Below, in pieces: positions 10,070 through 18,170 of a DNA stretch of 54,068 nucleotides. Position numbers and translations under genes: made by a program. Origin of the DNA: an uncultured Aureispira sp. GTDB taxonomy: Bacteria; Bacteroidota; Bacteroidia; Chitinophagales; Saprospiraceae. Every line of letters begins with the position of its first letter. Within the stretch, counting starts at the first letter, position 1. Below the pieces are notes generated by a model. That model searched no databases and was not told the DNA's origin. It was given only the letters and a program-made list of their open reading frames with translations. Where the stretch lies: positions 1-54,068 of the forward strand of contig CAJQQM010000005.1 of assembly GCA_905480485.1 (NCBI GenBank), given 5' to 3'.

Positions 10070-10729
10070 ATGGCTACGAATAACAATCAGGAAGATTTGA
10101 ACGAACGTGCTGAATCAGCAGTACGTAATCATGTAATTTGGTCGATGGGGGCTGGTTTTATACCCATTCCAATTGCCGATTTTGTAGCGGTGGCTGCGGT
10201 ACAATTAGATATGATTCGAACCATAAGCAATGTATATGGTGTTGATTTTAAAGAGACGGAAGGCAAAGCCTTGGTAACCTCACTGACAGGTTCGGGACTT
10301 TCAAGACTCGGTGCTAATGCCCTCATCAAACTAATTCCTGGTTTTGGTTCGATGCTAGGCGGTGTATCGATGTCGATTGTATCCGGGGCCTCTACCTATG
10401 CCTTGGGACAGGTATTCAAAAAACATTTTGCGGTAGGCGGTACTTTTCTTGATTTTGATACCGATCGATTTCAGCGCTATTATGACGAACAGTTTGAAAA
10501 AGGTAAAACAGTAGCTGAAGATATACAAAAAGAAAAAGAAACGAAGGGAGGCGTAAAAGAAGAAGCTAACCTTCAAGACAATGCTCAAATGAATACCCCA
10601 AAAGATAAGGATAACAATTCCAAGATTATTCAGAAGCTAAAAGAATTAGCTGAACTTAAAGAAATGGGCGTTATTGATGAAAAAGAATTTGCACAAATGA
10701 AAGCAAGGTTGATAGAGAACTATCAATAA
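10070..10729 (+). CDS. DUF697-family membrane-associated protein with C-terminal SHOCT domain
   Basis: I place the start at the ATG at 10070 (MATNNNQEDLNERAES), because the longer frame from a TTG at 9962 adds only low-complexity basic residues. Residues ~10-140 carry the DUF697 pattern: two glycine-rich hydrophobic helices (SMGAGFIPIPIADFVAVAAVQ and the LIPGFGSMLGG/GASTYALG region) separated by a charged segment with YGVDF. DUF697 occurs in YcjF-like and GTPase-linked membrane proteins. After a charged linker, the last ~30 residues (LKELAELKEMGVIDEKEF) form a SHOCT motif, a short helical module thought to mediate oligomerisation. A strong terminator follows. The role is unknown; membrane-stress functions are suggested for relatives. 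Confidence 0.8.
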   Translation: MATNNNQEDLNERAESAVRNHVIWSMGAGFIPIPIADFVAVAAVQLDMIRTISNVYGVDFKETEGKALVTSLTGSGLSRLGANALIKLIPGFGSMLGGVSMSIVSGASTYALGQVFKKHFAVGGTFLDFDTDRFQRYYDEQFEKGKTVAEDIQKEKETKGGVKEEANLQDNAQMNTPKDKDNNSKIIQKLKELAELKEMGVIDEKEFAQMKARLIENYQ

Positions 10730-10744
10730 ACCTATCCTTGTACT

Positions 10745-10781
10745 AAAAAAAACCAATCTATTTAAATAGATTGGTTTTTTT
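10745..10781 (+). terminator. Bidirectional Rho-independent terminator
   Basis: A self-complementary sequence (AACCAATCTATTT / AAATAGATTGGTT, 10751-10776) is flanked by A8 on the left and T7 on the right. It separates the rightward DUF697 gene from the leftward lipoprotein gene ending at 10813, so it can terminate both. Confidence 0.9.
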
Positions 10782-10812
10782 GTTTGGTAGATAATAATCC
10801 AATTAAAACCAT

Positions 10813-11283
10813 TTATTGAATCTGCTTAGCAGCCCGAATACTTTCAAGCATTTGCCGATGGACTGCTTCTATTTTATCCTCCTCTAAGCGAAGGTAACAG
10901 GCTATGGAATCTGCTGTTTGGGCTAAGTAATAGGCTTCCTCGAGTTCTATCCCCTTAAATTTTCGCATCCAACGCATCATGGCATCGTCCGCTTTTTTAA
11001 GACCTAATAGTGCCCCTAACAATTCATCTTGGCTAACATTAAACGTATCAGAGGTATTGAGAACTGCACGTAAGCGATATTGTTGTTGTCCTATCGCTTT
11101 CATCAGCAACATAGCCGTATCATGTTTGGCACCGACTGTATCGTAAAGCACTTGATTAGCAGCATTAAGAACTGTATTGTCTAAAACTATTTGTTGGCTC
11201 GGAGTATTACAAGCTATAAAACAAATCGTAGAGGTACAAAATAGAGCTAAATAAATATAAAGCTGTTTAATTTGAGTTTGCAT
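10813..11283 (-). CDS. Small predicted lipoprotein
   Basis: The start is set at the ATG at 11283 (MQTQIKQLYIYLALF) because it yields a proper lipoprotein signal ending in ICFIACNT, with Cys the lipidation site; the 22 extra residues of the longer frame lack such a signal. The mature part is ~130 residues and helical, with a conserved-looking WMRKF segment in MRWMRKFKG and amphipathic helices on both sides. This resembles the small Bacteroidota lipoproteins that databases often mislabel as viral A-type inclusion proteins. Function unknown. It converges on the DUF697 gene. Confidence 0.7.
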   Translation of the reverse strand: MQTQIKQLYIYLALFCTSTICFIACNTPSQQIVLDNTVLNAANQVLYDTVGAKHDTAMLLMKAIGQQQYRLRAVLNTSDTFNVSQDELLGALLGLKKADDAMMRWMRKFKGIELEEAYYLAQTADSIACYLRLEEDKIEAVHRQMLESIRAAKQIQ

Positions 11284-11600
11284 AATAGTTAGATTGCGCT
11301 TAATTCTGTAAATATATTGCGCGGCAAATATACAGAATACCTTAGGCATTTTGCTATTTATGCTATGCTTAATATACTAATATTAGGCTTATTTTCTTTA
11401 GATAGACCCGAAGCTATTTTTGAAAAAATTAGAGCTAAGACCCTTATACTAAACTTGAACATTGATTAAATTCTATTTTCGAGTGCTTGAAAAAACAATA
11501 ATCTGCTATTGATTGTTATTTTGATTGAGTTCAGTATCTTTATCTGCTTCTTTTTTATATTTTTAGTTTTTATTTAAGGTTCAAAAAATTAAATCGGCCT
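11284..11600. other. Intergenic, AT-rich, 317 bp between divergent genes
   Basis: No open frame of note and no tRNA-like fold. The region must hold the divergent promoters of the small lipoprotein and the thioesterase gene. I could not find a full TTTG/TAnnTTTG pair at proper spacing, only T-rich partial matches just upstream of 11601. Confidence 0.5.
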
Positions 11601-12143
11601 ATGCAAATTAAAGGGAAAACAGTGGATGCTTCGAAAGCCATTATGACCGAAATGATAATGCCCAATGACACCAATCCTATCCATAATTTAATGGGAGGCA
11701 ATTTATTAAGGTGGATGGATGTAGTTGCCGGCATATGTGCCGGAAGGCATTGTGAAAGTTATGTGGTAACGGTTTCTGTTGACCATGTTTCATTTGACAA
11801 ACCCATACCGCTTGGTGATGTCATAACGCTCGAATGTGTCGTCACTAGAGCCTTTAATACCTCCTGCGAGGTTTATGTAGAGGTTTTTTCGTCTAATATT
11901 AAGGGCAAAAACACGCGTCGCTGCAACGATGCCTATTTTACCTTTGTGGCCGTTGACGACAAAGATAAAAAACCTATCAAAGTACCGGCACTCCTACCGC
12001 ATTCTGCAGTAGAGATAAAGCGCTACGATGCGGCACTCAAACGAAGACAACTGCGTTTGTTACTTTCAGGAAGGCTCGGCAAAAAACAAGCTAAAGAACT
12101 ACAAGCCCAACTTTTAAGCGACGAATCATTATTCAGTAATTAA
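11601..12143 (+). CDS. Acyl-CoA thioesterase, hotdog fold
   Basis: A 180-residue single hotdog-domain protein of the YciA/BACH group, which hydrolyses acyl-CoA to free fatty acid and CoA in the cytoplasm. The diagnostic helix start is visible as PNDTNPIHNLMGGNLLRWMD (the family's N-x-x-x-x-x-GG-x-x-L-x-W-M-D pattern, with Asp as catalytic or positioning residue), followed by VDHVSFDKPIPLGD, the beta strand and turn common to the family. A basic C-terminal helix (KRYDAALKRRQLRLLLSGR) extends beyond the core. The 28-bp spacing to yceI on the same strand makes co-transcription possible, though the two have no known joint role. Confidence 0.9.
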   Translation: MQIKGKTVDASKAIMTEMIMPNDTNPIHNLMGGNLLRWMDVVAGICAGRHCESYVVTVSVDHVSFDKPIPLGDVITLECVVTRAFNTSCEVYVEVFSSNIKGKNTRRCNDAYFTFVAVDDKDKKPIKVPALLPHSAVEIKRYDAALKRRQLRLLLSGRLGKKQAKELQAQLLSDESLFSN

Positions 12144-12171
12144 TTATAATCATTTTATACAACTCTATTTT

Positions 12172-12750
12172 ATGAAACTCCTTACCTTATTTCTTACATT
12201 TATTAGTATTAATTTGTGGGCACAAAGCACTTATGTTGTCGATGCCTCTCATTCCTCACTTGTTTTTTCGTTGGGCTACAACTACAGTGACTTTTACGGA
12301 AGTTTTGGCGAGATGGACGGTAAAGCTACGATGGAGAATCCGGACGACTTCAGTACTGCCAAAGTTGAATTTAACGTAAATATTGCTTCGATTAATACTA
12401 ATTCAAAAAACAGAGATGGCCACCTTCAGGGCGAGCGTTATTTTAAAGCCGAGGAACATGCCGCCGCTTCTTTTGAAAGTAAACATATTCAAAAAACTGG
12501 TGATGATGAATATGAAATGACCGGTGCCCTAACCATAGCAGGAGTTACCATGTCTCAGACTGTAGATTTAGAAATTAGTGGTCGTGGCAGTATCGGAAAA
12601 GGAGACGACAAGCGTAATATAATGGGTGTTAAGGCTACTTTCTCTTTCAACAGAAGTAATTTTGGCATAAGCGCAGGTATCCCTAAAATGTCGGATAAAG
12701 TGGCTATTGTTGTATCCTTAAATATGGTAGAAGAAGTTTCCGAAAATTAA
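12172..12750 (+). CDS. YceI-family secreted lipocalin-like protein
   Basis: A 192-residue protein with signal peptide (MKLLTLFLTFISINLWAQS), followed by the YceI beta-barrel pattern: STYVVDASHSSLVFS at the start of the mature protein, KVEFNVNIASINTNSKNRDGHL in the middle with the R-D-x-H-L signature, then YFKAEEHAAASFESK and a closing NRSNFGIS segment. YceI proteins bind polyisoprenoids or amphiphiles in a periplasmic barrel. The stop overlaps, tail to tail, with the stop of the leftward gene at 12747, so the two transcripts converge with no spacer and no terminator between them. Confidence 0.92.
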   Translation: MKLLTLFLTFISINLWAQSTYVVDASHSSLVFSLGYNYSDFYGSFGEMDGKATMENPDDFSTAKVEFNVNIASINTNSKNRDGHLQGERYFKAEEHAAASFESKHIQKTGDDEYEMTGALTIAGVTMSQTVDLEISGRGSIGKGDDKRNIMGVKATFSFNRSNFGISAGIPKMSDKVAIVVSLNMVEEVSEN

Positions 12751-13337
12751 GCGCGGTCGCACATCTCAAAAATCGAAAAATTGTCAATCAACAGGTTTCC
12801 TCGGTAATAATTTAGAGAGGGCTGTTTGTAATAACATTCGATTAGAATAAACTTATAATCCTGATCAGTGGCAAACATGAATTCGTAGGTTTTCCACTCA
12901 TAGTGATCAATAAGGTCAGAACTGACCACAAGCTTTGATCGTTGGCAATGTTCGTTGCCCAACCAAATACGTAAACAGGTAGGCTTAGAATAGCCTGCAT
13001 AGGCCGGAGAAGAGGATAAATCTACTTTAAATTGGTAGCACTTATGCTTTTTAAAGGCCTTTGTTAATTTTTGGGACATCGATTCCCATGAATTATTTTC
13101 GCGAGTAATGAGCCCTACAAAAGTACTGCCATTGGTTGGCTTTTGATAAACGCCCCACGGCCCCGGCATAATATCAGGAGAAGAATCAAGCCCACATTCT
13201 TTCCAACCATCCGGTGTAACAGCGTCGTGCGGAATTCCCTCAAAAGAAGCATTATTTAGCTTTAAGGGCTTGTTCTGCGCATCAGCCGAACAAATGCTAC
13301 ACAAAAAAACAAGAAGAACAAGAGGGTATACTAACAT
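12747..13337 (-). CDS. Secreted protein of an unnamed beta-rich domain family (shared with the OmpA protein at 45.9 kb)
   Basis: The start is put at the ATG at 13337 (signal peptide MLVYPLVLLVFLCSICSADAQ); a longer frame would run into uppP. The whole mature protein (~175 residues) matches the N-terminal domain of the OmpA-family protein at 45923: both have NxSFEG/D...TP..W..CG....SPPD/SPD, G.T[FY]VG[LM][VI]TR[ED]N..WE....L, C[YF].F, LRIW.G...C, W..Y.F, I..[EC].YY..P..N[FY]Y.GN[IL]LID. The pattern of a jelly-roll or carbohydrate-binding-like domain is plausible but not shown. It follows uppP on the same strand and may be expressed with that cluster. Confidence 0.75.
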   Translation of the reverse strand: MLVYPLVLLVFLCSICSADAQNKPLKLNNASFEGIPHDAVTPDGWKECGLDSSPDIMPGPWGVYQKPTNGSTFVGLITRENNSWESMSQKLTKAFKKHKCYQFKVDLSSSPAYAGYSKPTCLRIWLGNEHCQRSKLVVSSDLIDHYEWKTYEFMFATDQDYKFILIECYYKQPSLNYYRGNLLIDNFSIFEMCDRA

Positions 13338-13351
13338 AAAAAAGGTATCGT

Positions 13352-14152
13352 TTAGCTCAATCCAACAGCAATCGAAATTGCCCCAACCACAAAACAATAA
13401 AACGAAAAGTAGACCAATTTACCTTTCTTAACTATGTTTAACATCCATGTACAAGCAAATAAGCCCACGACAAAAGAAGCCATAAAGCCAATCCCCATAG
13501 GTAGGAGTGTTTCAGTAGCTAGGTTAAACTTATCATCTAATAAATCTTTGGCAACTTTACCTAAAATGAGGGGCATTACCATCAAAAACGAAAAACGGGC
13601 AGCTCTTTCTTTGTCGACTTTTAAAATTACACAGGTAGAAATGGTAGCCCCCGAACGAGATATACCTGGTGCTAGGGCTATCATTTGTGCTATCCCAACG
13701 ATAAATGCCTCTTTGAAGCCAATTTTACGGTCGGTGACCGTTGCTTTATCCGCCAAAAACAGCAAAGCACCCGTTAGAAGCAACATGAACCCGATTAACA
13801 AGGCCGAACCCGAAAAGGTAGCATCGATGGTATCTTCAAATAGCAATCCTACCAAGGCTGCTGGAATCATCGACAAAATAATTTTGACCGAAAACCAGAA
13901 AGATTCATTAGCTTTGAATTGAAATAATCCGCTGAATATTTCAGCAATTTCTTTTCTAAAAACGACCCATGTGCTGAACACGGTTGCTAAGTGCAAAACT
14001 ACATTAAAGGTAATGCCAAACGATTCATCCGTCTGAGATGGATTTATGCCTAAAATAATTTTACCGAGTTCGAGATGACCACTGCTACTGACAGGTAGGT
14101 ATTCGGTAAGTCCTTGTATGATGCCTAAAATAAGTGCTTCCAACCAATCCAT
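13352..14152 (-). CDS. uppP: Undecaprenyl-diphosphatase UppP (BacA)
   Basis: UppP dephosphorylates undecaprenyl pyrophosphate to the monophosphate lipid carrier used for peptidoglycan and other cell-wall polymers, and gives bacitracin resistance when overproduced. The start at 14152 (MDWLEALILGIIQGLTE) fits the family. The conserved E-rich motif and serine loop QGLTEYLPVSSSGHLE are intact, as is the second signature APGISRSGATIST. Hydrophobic helices fill the rest of its 266 residues, the usual length. It lies in the order ftsX, DUF3098, uppP that recurs in Bacteroidota; the truB gene often found next is absent here. Confidence 0.96.
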   Translation of the reverse strand: MDWLEALILGIIQGLTEYLPVSSSGHLELGKIILGINPSQTDESFGITFNVVLHLATVFSTWVVFRKEIAEIFSGLFQFKANESFWFSVKIILSMIPAALVGLLFEDTIDATFSGSALLIGFMLLLTGALLFLADKATVTDRKIGFKEAFIVGIAQMIALAPGISRSGATISTCVILKVDKERAARFSFLMVMPLILGKVAKDLLDDKFNLATETLLPMGIGFMASFVVGLFACTWMLNIVKKGKLVYFSFYCFVVGAISIAVGLS

Positions 14153-14209
14153 AAAATAATTAATTAGTGCTAGGTGAACTGAAATCAAAAAACGCCGTTA
14201 GAATCTAAA

Positions 14210-14530
14210 TTAAGCCGCTGTACTCGGCTTAAAAATAGCATATATTACAACCGCCAAACCACTAAGAATAACAAAGGGTGCCAAGGTAATTCGACGCCAA
14301 TTATAGATAGCATTTGCATCCCAATTTTCGGGTGGATTGTTACCCCCTGACATTAGTAACAGCCCTATTACTACTATAACCAAACCTGCTACAATAATTT
14401 GATACTGCTGTTTACCAAAAAAAATAGTGTTTTTTATTTCATTTTTTCGGTTACGAGCTCTTTTTTCTGCATTTGATTCCTTTTTGGAAGCAGTTTCTGA
14501 TTTGCTAATTTTCTTATCTCCTTTTCCCAT
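14210..14530 (-). CDS. DUF3098 small membrane protein
   Basis: A 106-residue protein with a very basic, Ser/Lys-rich N-terminus (residues 1-35) and two hydrophobic helices (IIVAGLVIVVIGLLLMSGG and FVILSGLAVVIYAIF) joined by a loop with NPPENWDANAIYNWRRI. This is the layout of DUF3098, a Bacteroidota family encoded between ftsX and uppP. The linkage suggests a role in division or wall synthesis; no activity is known. The neighbours on both sides run in the same direction with short gaps (42 and 57 bp), so it is likely part of one operon. Confidence 0.88.
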   Translation of the reverse strand: MGKGDKKISKSETASKKESNAEKRARNRKNEIKNTIFFGKQQYQIIVAGLVIVVIGLLLMSGGNNPPENWDANAIYNWRRITLAPFVILSGLAVVIYAIFKPSTAA

Positions 14531-14572
14531 GATGTACTTTCTTGTTGGTAATTTATGTGTGCATTCTCGTTA

Positions 14573-15463
14573 TTAAAATTTCCAGTCTTTTACCGATTTA
14601 CGTAAGTGTTTTCGAACTGTTAGCTGATAATTTAACCAAGCGATGAAAATACCTAGTAAAAAAACCATAAAACAAATAATACTTGACCACATGTAAATTT
14701 TAAAATCGATAAAAACAGGCAAAATATATCTTTTGGCCAAAACAGAAGAAGCTATAAGAAATGCTACGGCTAATAGAATTGAACAGAAAGACGATACAAA
14801 TATATTATTTTTGTACGGATTGAAAAGCCATTCGAAGGCAACTTCTTTTTTTTGCAGGCTTTCAATCATTTTTTTATCTGCAATAAGACGTATTAATAGT
14901 GCGTTTTTGATAAGTTTATGCAGTACAAAATACAACAACAACATAAAAACACCCAAAATAAAAGGAATTTGAAGGGGATTAAATTGCATCCACACAACAG
15001 AATTATGGGCATAAAATACCTCTTGAACCACGGCATCTTTTTGAATCTCTTCTAATATATTTTTGTAATCTTGGATATAAGTATCATTGATATTAAAGCG
15101 AATAATATCAGGCAGTAGATTTTCTTCAAAAAGTAAAAGGTCTTCTTTGTGCAAGGCAGTATCCTGTAATAAGCGTTCTAAGGCTTCTTCTCGGGATACA
15201 AAAACAACCGATTCATTTTTGGTATACACCGCTAGACTTAATTTCTTTTGAAAACTAAACATAGCTACCTCCGATGCATTTTCATCCATTTCAATAAAAA
15301 ATGCAATTGATTCTTTGGTGCTTGAATTGAGTTGAAACAAGTATACAGCAGCTAGCATACACATTCCAATCAAAAACAACAGCATAGAAAAACTGCCGAT
15401 TGGAACCAAAAACCCAGAAATATTGGGCGTCTTTTTTGACTTTTGACCGCTATCCTCCGTCAT
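14573..15463 (-). CDS. ftsX: FtsX-like cell-division ABC transporter permease
   Basis: A 296-residue protein with the FtsX layout: a cytoplasmic N-terminus, TM1 (residues ~20-42), an extracytoplasmic domain of ~120 residues carrying the SREEALERLL segment typical of FtsX ectodomains, then three further helices (about 170-190, 220-245 and 260-285). With FtsE it forms an ABC-type complex that activates peptidoglycan hydrolases at the septum. ftsE is not in the window, as is usual for Bacteroidota where the two are separated. It is the first gene of a leftward cluster with DUF3098 and uppP. Confidence 0.9.
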   Translation of the reverse strand: MTEDSGQKSKKTPNISGFLVPIGSFSMLLFLIGMCMLAAVYLFQLNSSTKESIAFFIEMDENASEVAMFSFQKKLSLAVYTKNESVVFVSREEALERLLQDTALHKEDLLLFEENLLPDIIRFNINDTYIQDYKNILEEIQKDAVVQEVFYAHNSVVWMQFNPLQIPFILGVFMLLLYFVLHKLIKNALLIRLIADKKMIESLQKKEVAFEWLFNPYKNNIFVSSFCSILLAVAFLIASSVLAKRYILPVFIDFKIYMWSSIICFMVFLLGIFIAWLNYQLTVRKHLRKSVKDWKF

Positions 15464-15718
15464 AAAAATAAATCTTGATTTTTGAATATGAAATTATTAA
15501 TACCTATTTTCGCAGCCGTTCAATAATAGGTACAATCAAATGATTAAAAGGCTGAGCGCCACACTTTATCCTGGTTGATAGCGAATGTACACAGAATAAA
15601 ATAATTTTTACGAAACTAGCGCTTGTAATTAATTATCGTTCTGTTAAAAATTACAACTAATTTGGCAACATAAAGCCAAACTCAAACAACCCAAAGCAAC
15701 TAAAAAGTTTTCGAAAAT

Positions 15719-18067
15719 ATGTTCTTAAAATATCCCAAAACCGTTATTTTTCTTTTTTTTGCGCTCAGTATTGCTGGATGCTTCACCGCAATGAATCGTG
15801 TCAAATTTGTTTTTGATTTTGAGCAATTTTTTCCTGAAGGTGATGATGATTTAATATTTTTTCGAGCATTTAAAGAACGTTTCGAACCGGATGATAATTT
15901 CTTGTTGGTAGGCATTCGAAGAGAAGAAGGTGTTTTTGAACAAGCGTTTCTTGAAGACGTGCTTTCATTTTCGCTGGAAGCAAGGCGTATTCAGTTTGAA
16001 GTTCCTTCCGTCGATAGTATAGACCAAGTAATTTACACTAAAGCTTTGAACAATACCGGAGATTCTGTTTTGATGATGCATCCTGTCTTGAGCTCACAAT
16101 CACTAGTTCAGATTGAATTTCCAATTAAGAATGCCTTCACAGGCTTTAGTTTTATTCCAGCCATTCACCTTGAAGATAGTAGTAGGTACGCCCGAGACCG
16201 TGTGAAAATTATGCAAGATGAACGACTGGTCAATAATTTAATTTCGGAAGATGGAAAAATGTTGGTGGTTGTACTGAAAACCGTGGATAATATTCAACAA
16301 GAGGTGGCGATTGAACTCATCAACTCAGTTGAAAAATTAGTTAAAAAATACACCTTCGATGACTACCACTTGTTGGGAAAATCTTATTTTCAGAAAGAGA
16401 TTGTCCGCATACAAGTAAAAGAGTTCTTTATGACCACGGGTATTTCTTTTTTGCTGGTCATCCTAATTTTATTCTTACTGTTCAAGCGTTTTTGGGGCAT
16501 TGTAATAGCGATCGTTTCCATATCAATTGGCATGTTAATGTTTGTAGGAATGATGGGGCTTTTTGGTCAACAACTCGACACAATGGCCCTTCTCTACCCT
16601 ATCATAATGATCATAGTAGCCACCTCTGATGTGGTCCACGTAATGTCAAAGTATACAGATGAATTACATGCAGGCAAAAATAAAAAAGAGGCGATTCATA
16701 CTACCTTACGAGAAATAGGGATGTCTATTTTTCTGACTTCCTCAACCACTGCTATAGGTTTCTTATCCTTGACTACAAGCCGTCTTGCACCTATTAAAAG
16801 CTTTGGTATAAATGCGGCTATGGGAGTGATGGTAGCCTATATTACCGTTATTATTTTTACGACTACCATCCTTACGCTGTTCAGCAAAGAACAGATTATC
16901 AAACTAAGAGACAAACCAATTTTTTGGATATCATGGATGGAATGGGTCAATGAAAAAACTAAAACACATGCTCGAAGTATTGTGGCAAGTATTGTTTTAT
17001 TGGTCGTTTTTTGTTTGGTAGGTATCTCTCAAATTACCACCAACACTTCTTTTAGAAACATCTTGCCTAATAACGCTAAAGTAACCGACGACTTTTTATT
17101 TTTTGAAAAAGAAATGTCTGGCTTTCGTCCCTTTGAAATTGCTATCACCTTGCAAGGAGATTACGATGTAGATGATTTTGAAGTATTGCAACAAATCGAC
17201 CAATTAGAAAATTACTACAAAAAAATTCCGGCCATCAAGAATATGACCTCGATCACAGGATTTTATAAGAGTATTAACAAGGCCTACAATGGCAATAAAA
17301 AAGAAGCATTTACACTTCCTAAAAATGAAAAACAATTTAAAAAATACAGGAAATTGGCTAAACGTATGGCCAAAGGAAGTAATTTTGGAATTTTAGTTAG
17401 CAAAGACAAAAAACATACTCGAATCTCAGGGCGCGTCTTGGACATAGGCGCCGATAGTATCAATGTAATACGCGCTAAAAGTCAGCAGTGGGCAGACAAA
17501 AATCTGGATGCTGCCATTGTAAAAACAAGAACAACAGGGACTGGTGTTATCATTGATAAAAACTCGGACTATATACGTAATTCTTTGTTAAAGGGACTAT
17601 TATTGGCCTTATTGGTTATCAGTGTCATCATCGCCTTTATTTTCAAGAACCTTAAAATGTTAATTATTTCTTTGATTCCCAATGTTATCCCTATGCTTAT
17701 CGCTGCAGCAATAATAGGCTATTGGGCGATACCTTTTGAAGCGGGGGCAGCTATCGTATTTGCCATCATCTTTGGTATTGCTATTGATGATACCATCCAC
17801 TTATTGAGTAAATTTAAACTTACAATCGACAAAGGAATCGATACGGAGGAAGCAATACGAATTACCTTGGTCGAAACTGGAAAAGCCATTTGTTTTACCA
17901 CTATTATCTTATTTTTTGGCTTTTTAAGCTTGTATCTTTCAAGCAGTCCACCCGCTTTTCGGATAGGGATGTTGATGAGTTCGACCTTAATTTCAGCGTT
18001 TGTTTGCGACATTTTAATCATTCCAATAATGCTACGCAAGTGGTTTAAACCCAAAAAAAGCCTATAA
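15719..18067 (+). CDS. RND-superfamily exporter (MMPL/HAE3 type)
   Basis: A 782-residue inner-membrane protein with the duplicated RND plan: TM1 at ~5-25, a large periplasmic loop, a first block of five helices (about 240-385) including the sterol-sensing-like segment, then TM7 near 420, a second loop and a second five-helix block (about 625-770). Polar charged pairs inside the membrane helices, as in VVATSDVVHVM and FGIAIDDTIHLL, match the proton-relay Asp residues of the family. The sequence is closer to the patched/MMPL and HAE3 exporters than to the tripartite AcrB type. No membrane-fusion protein or outer-membrane channel is adjacent, which fits HAE3. The substrate is probably hydrophobic, possibly a lipid or hopanoid; not determined here. 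Confidence 0.88.
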   Translation: MFLKYPKTVIFLFFALSIAGCFTAMNRVKFVFDFEQFFPEGDDDLIFFRAFKERFEPDDNFLLVGIRREEGVFEQAFLEDVLSFSLEARRIQFEVPSVDSIDQVIYTKALNNTGDSVLMMHPVLSSQSLVQIEFPIKNAFTGFSFIPAIHLEDSSRYARDRVKIMQDERLVNNLISEDGKMLVVVLKTVDNIQQEVAIELINSVEKLVKKYTFDDYHLLGKSYFQKEIVRIQVKEFFMTTGISFLLVILILFLLFKRFWGIVIAIVSISIGMLMFVGMMGLFGQQLDTMALLYPIIMIIVATSDVVHVMSKYTDELHAGKNKKEAIHTTLREIGMSIFLTSSTTAIGFLSLTTSRLAPIKSFGINAAMGVMVAYITVIIFTTTILTLFSKEQIIKLRDKPIFWISWMEWVNEKTKTHARSIVASIVLLVVFCLVGISQITTNTSFRNILPNNAKVTDDFLFFEKEMSGFRPFEIAITLQGDYDVDDFEVLQQIDQLENYYKKIPAIKNMTSITGFYKSINKAYNGNKKEAFTLPKNEKQFKKYRKLAKRMAKGSNFGILVSKDKKHTRISGRVLDIGADSINVIRAKSQQWADKNLDAAIVKTRTTGTGVIIDKNSDYIRNSLLKGLLLALLVISVIIAFIFKNLKMLIISLIPNVIPMLIAAAIIGYWAIPFEAGAAIVFAIIFGIAIDDTIHLLSKFKLTIDKGIDTEEAIRITLVETGKAICFTTIILFFGFLSLYLSSSPPAFRIGMLMSSTLISAFVCDILIIPIMLRKWFKPKKSL

Positions 18068-18170
18068 AGGTGTAGACCTTGCCAGCAAATGTCTTCTAAT
18101 TGAAAAAATTTAAGCCCACTATTACAGACAACAAAGCTTAGTTTGGTCTCAATCTATTGGTTTTGTTGAT

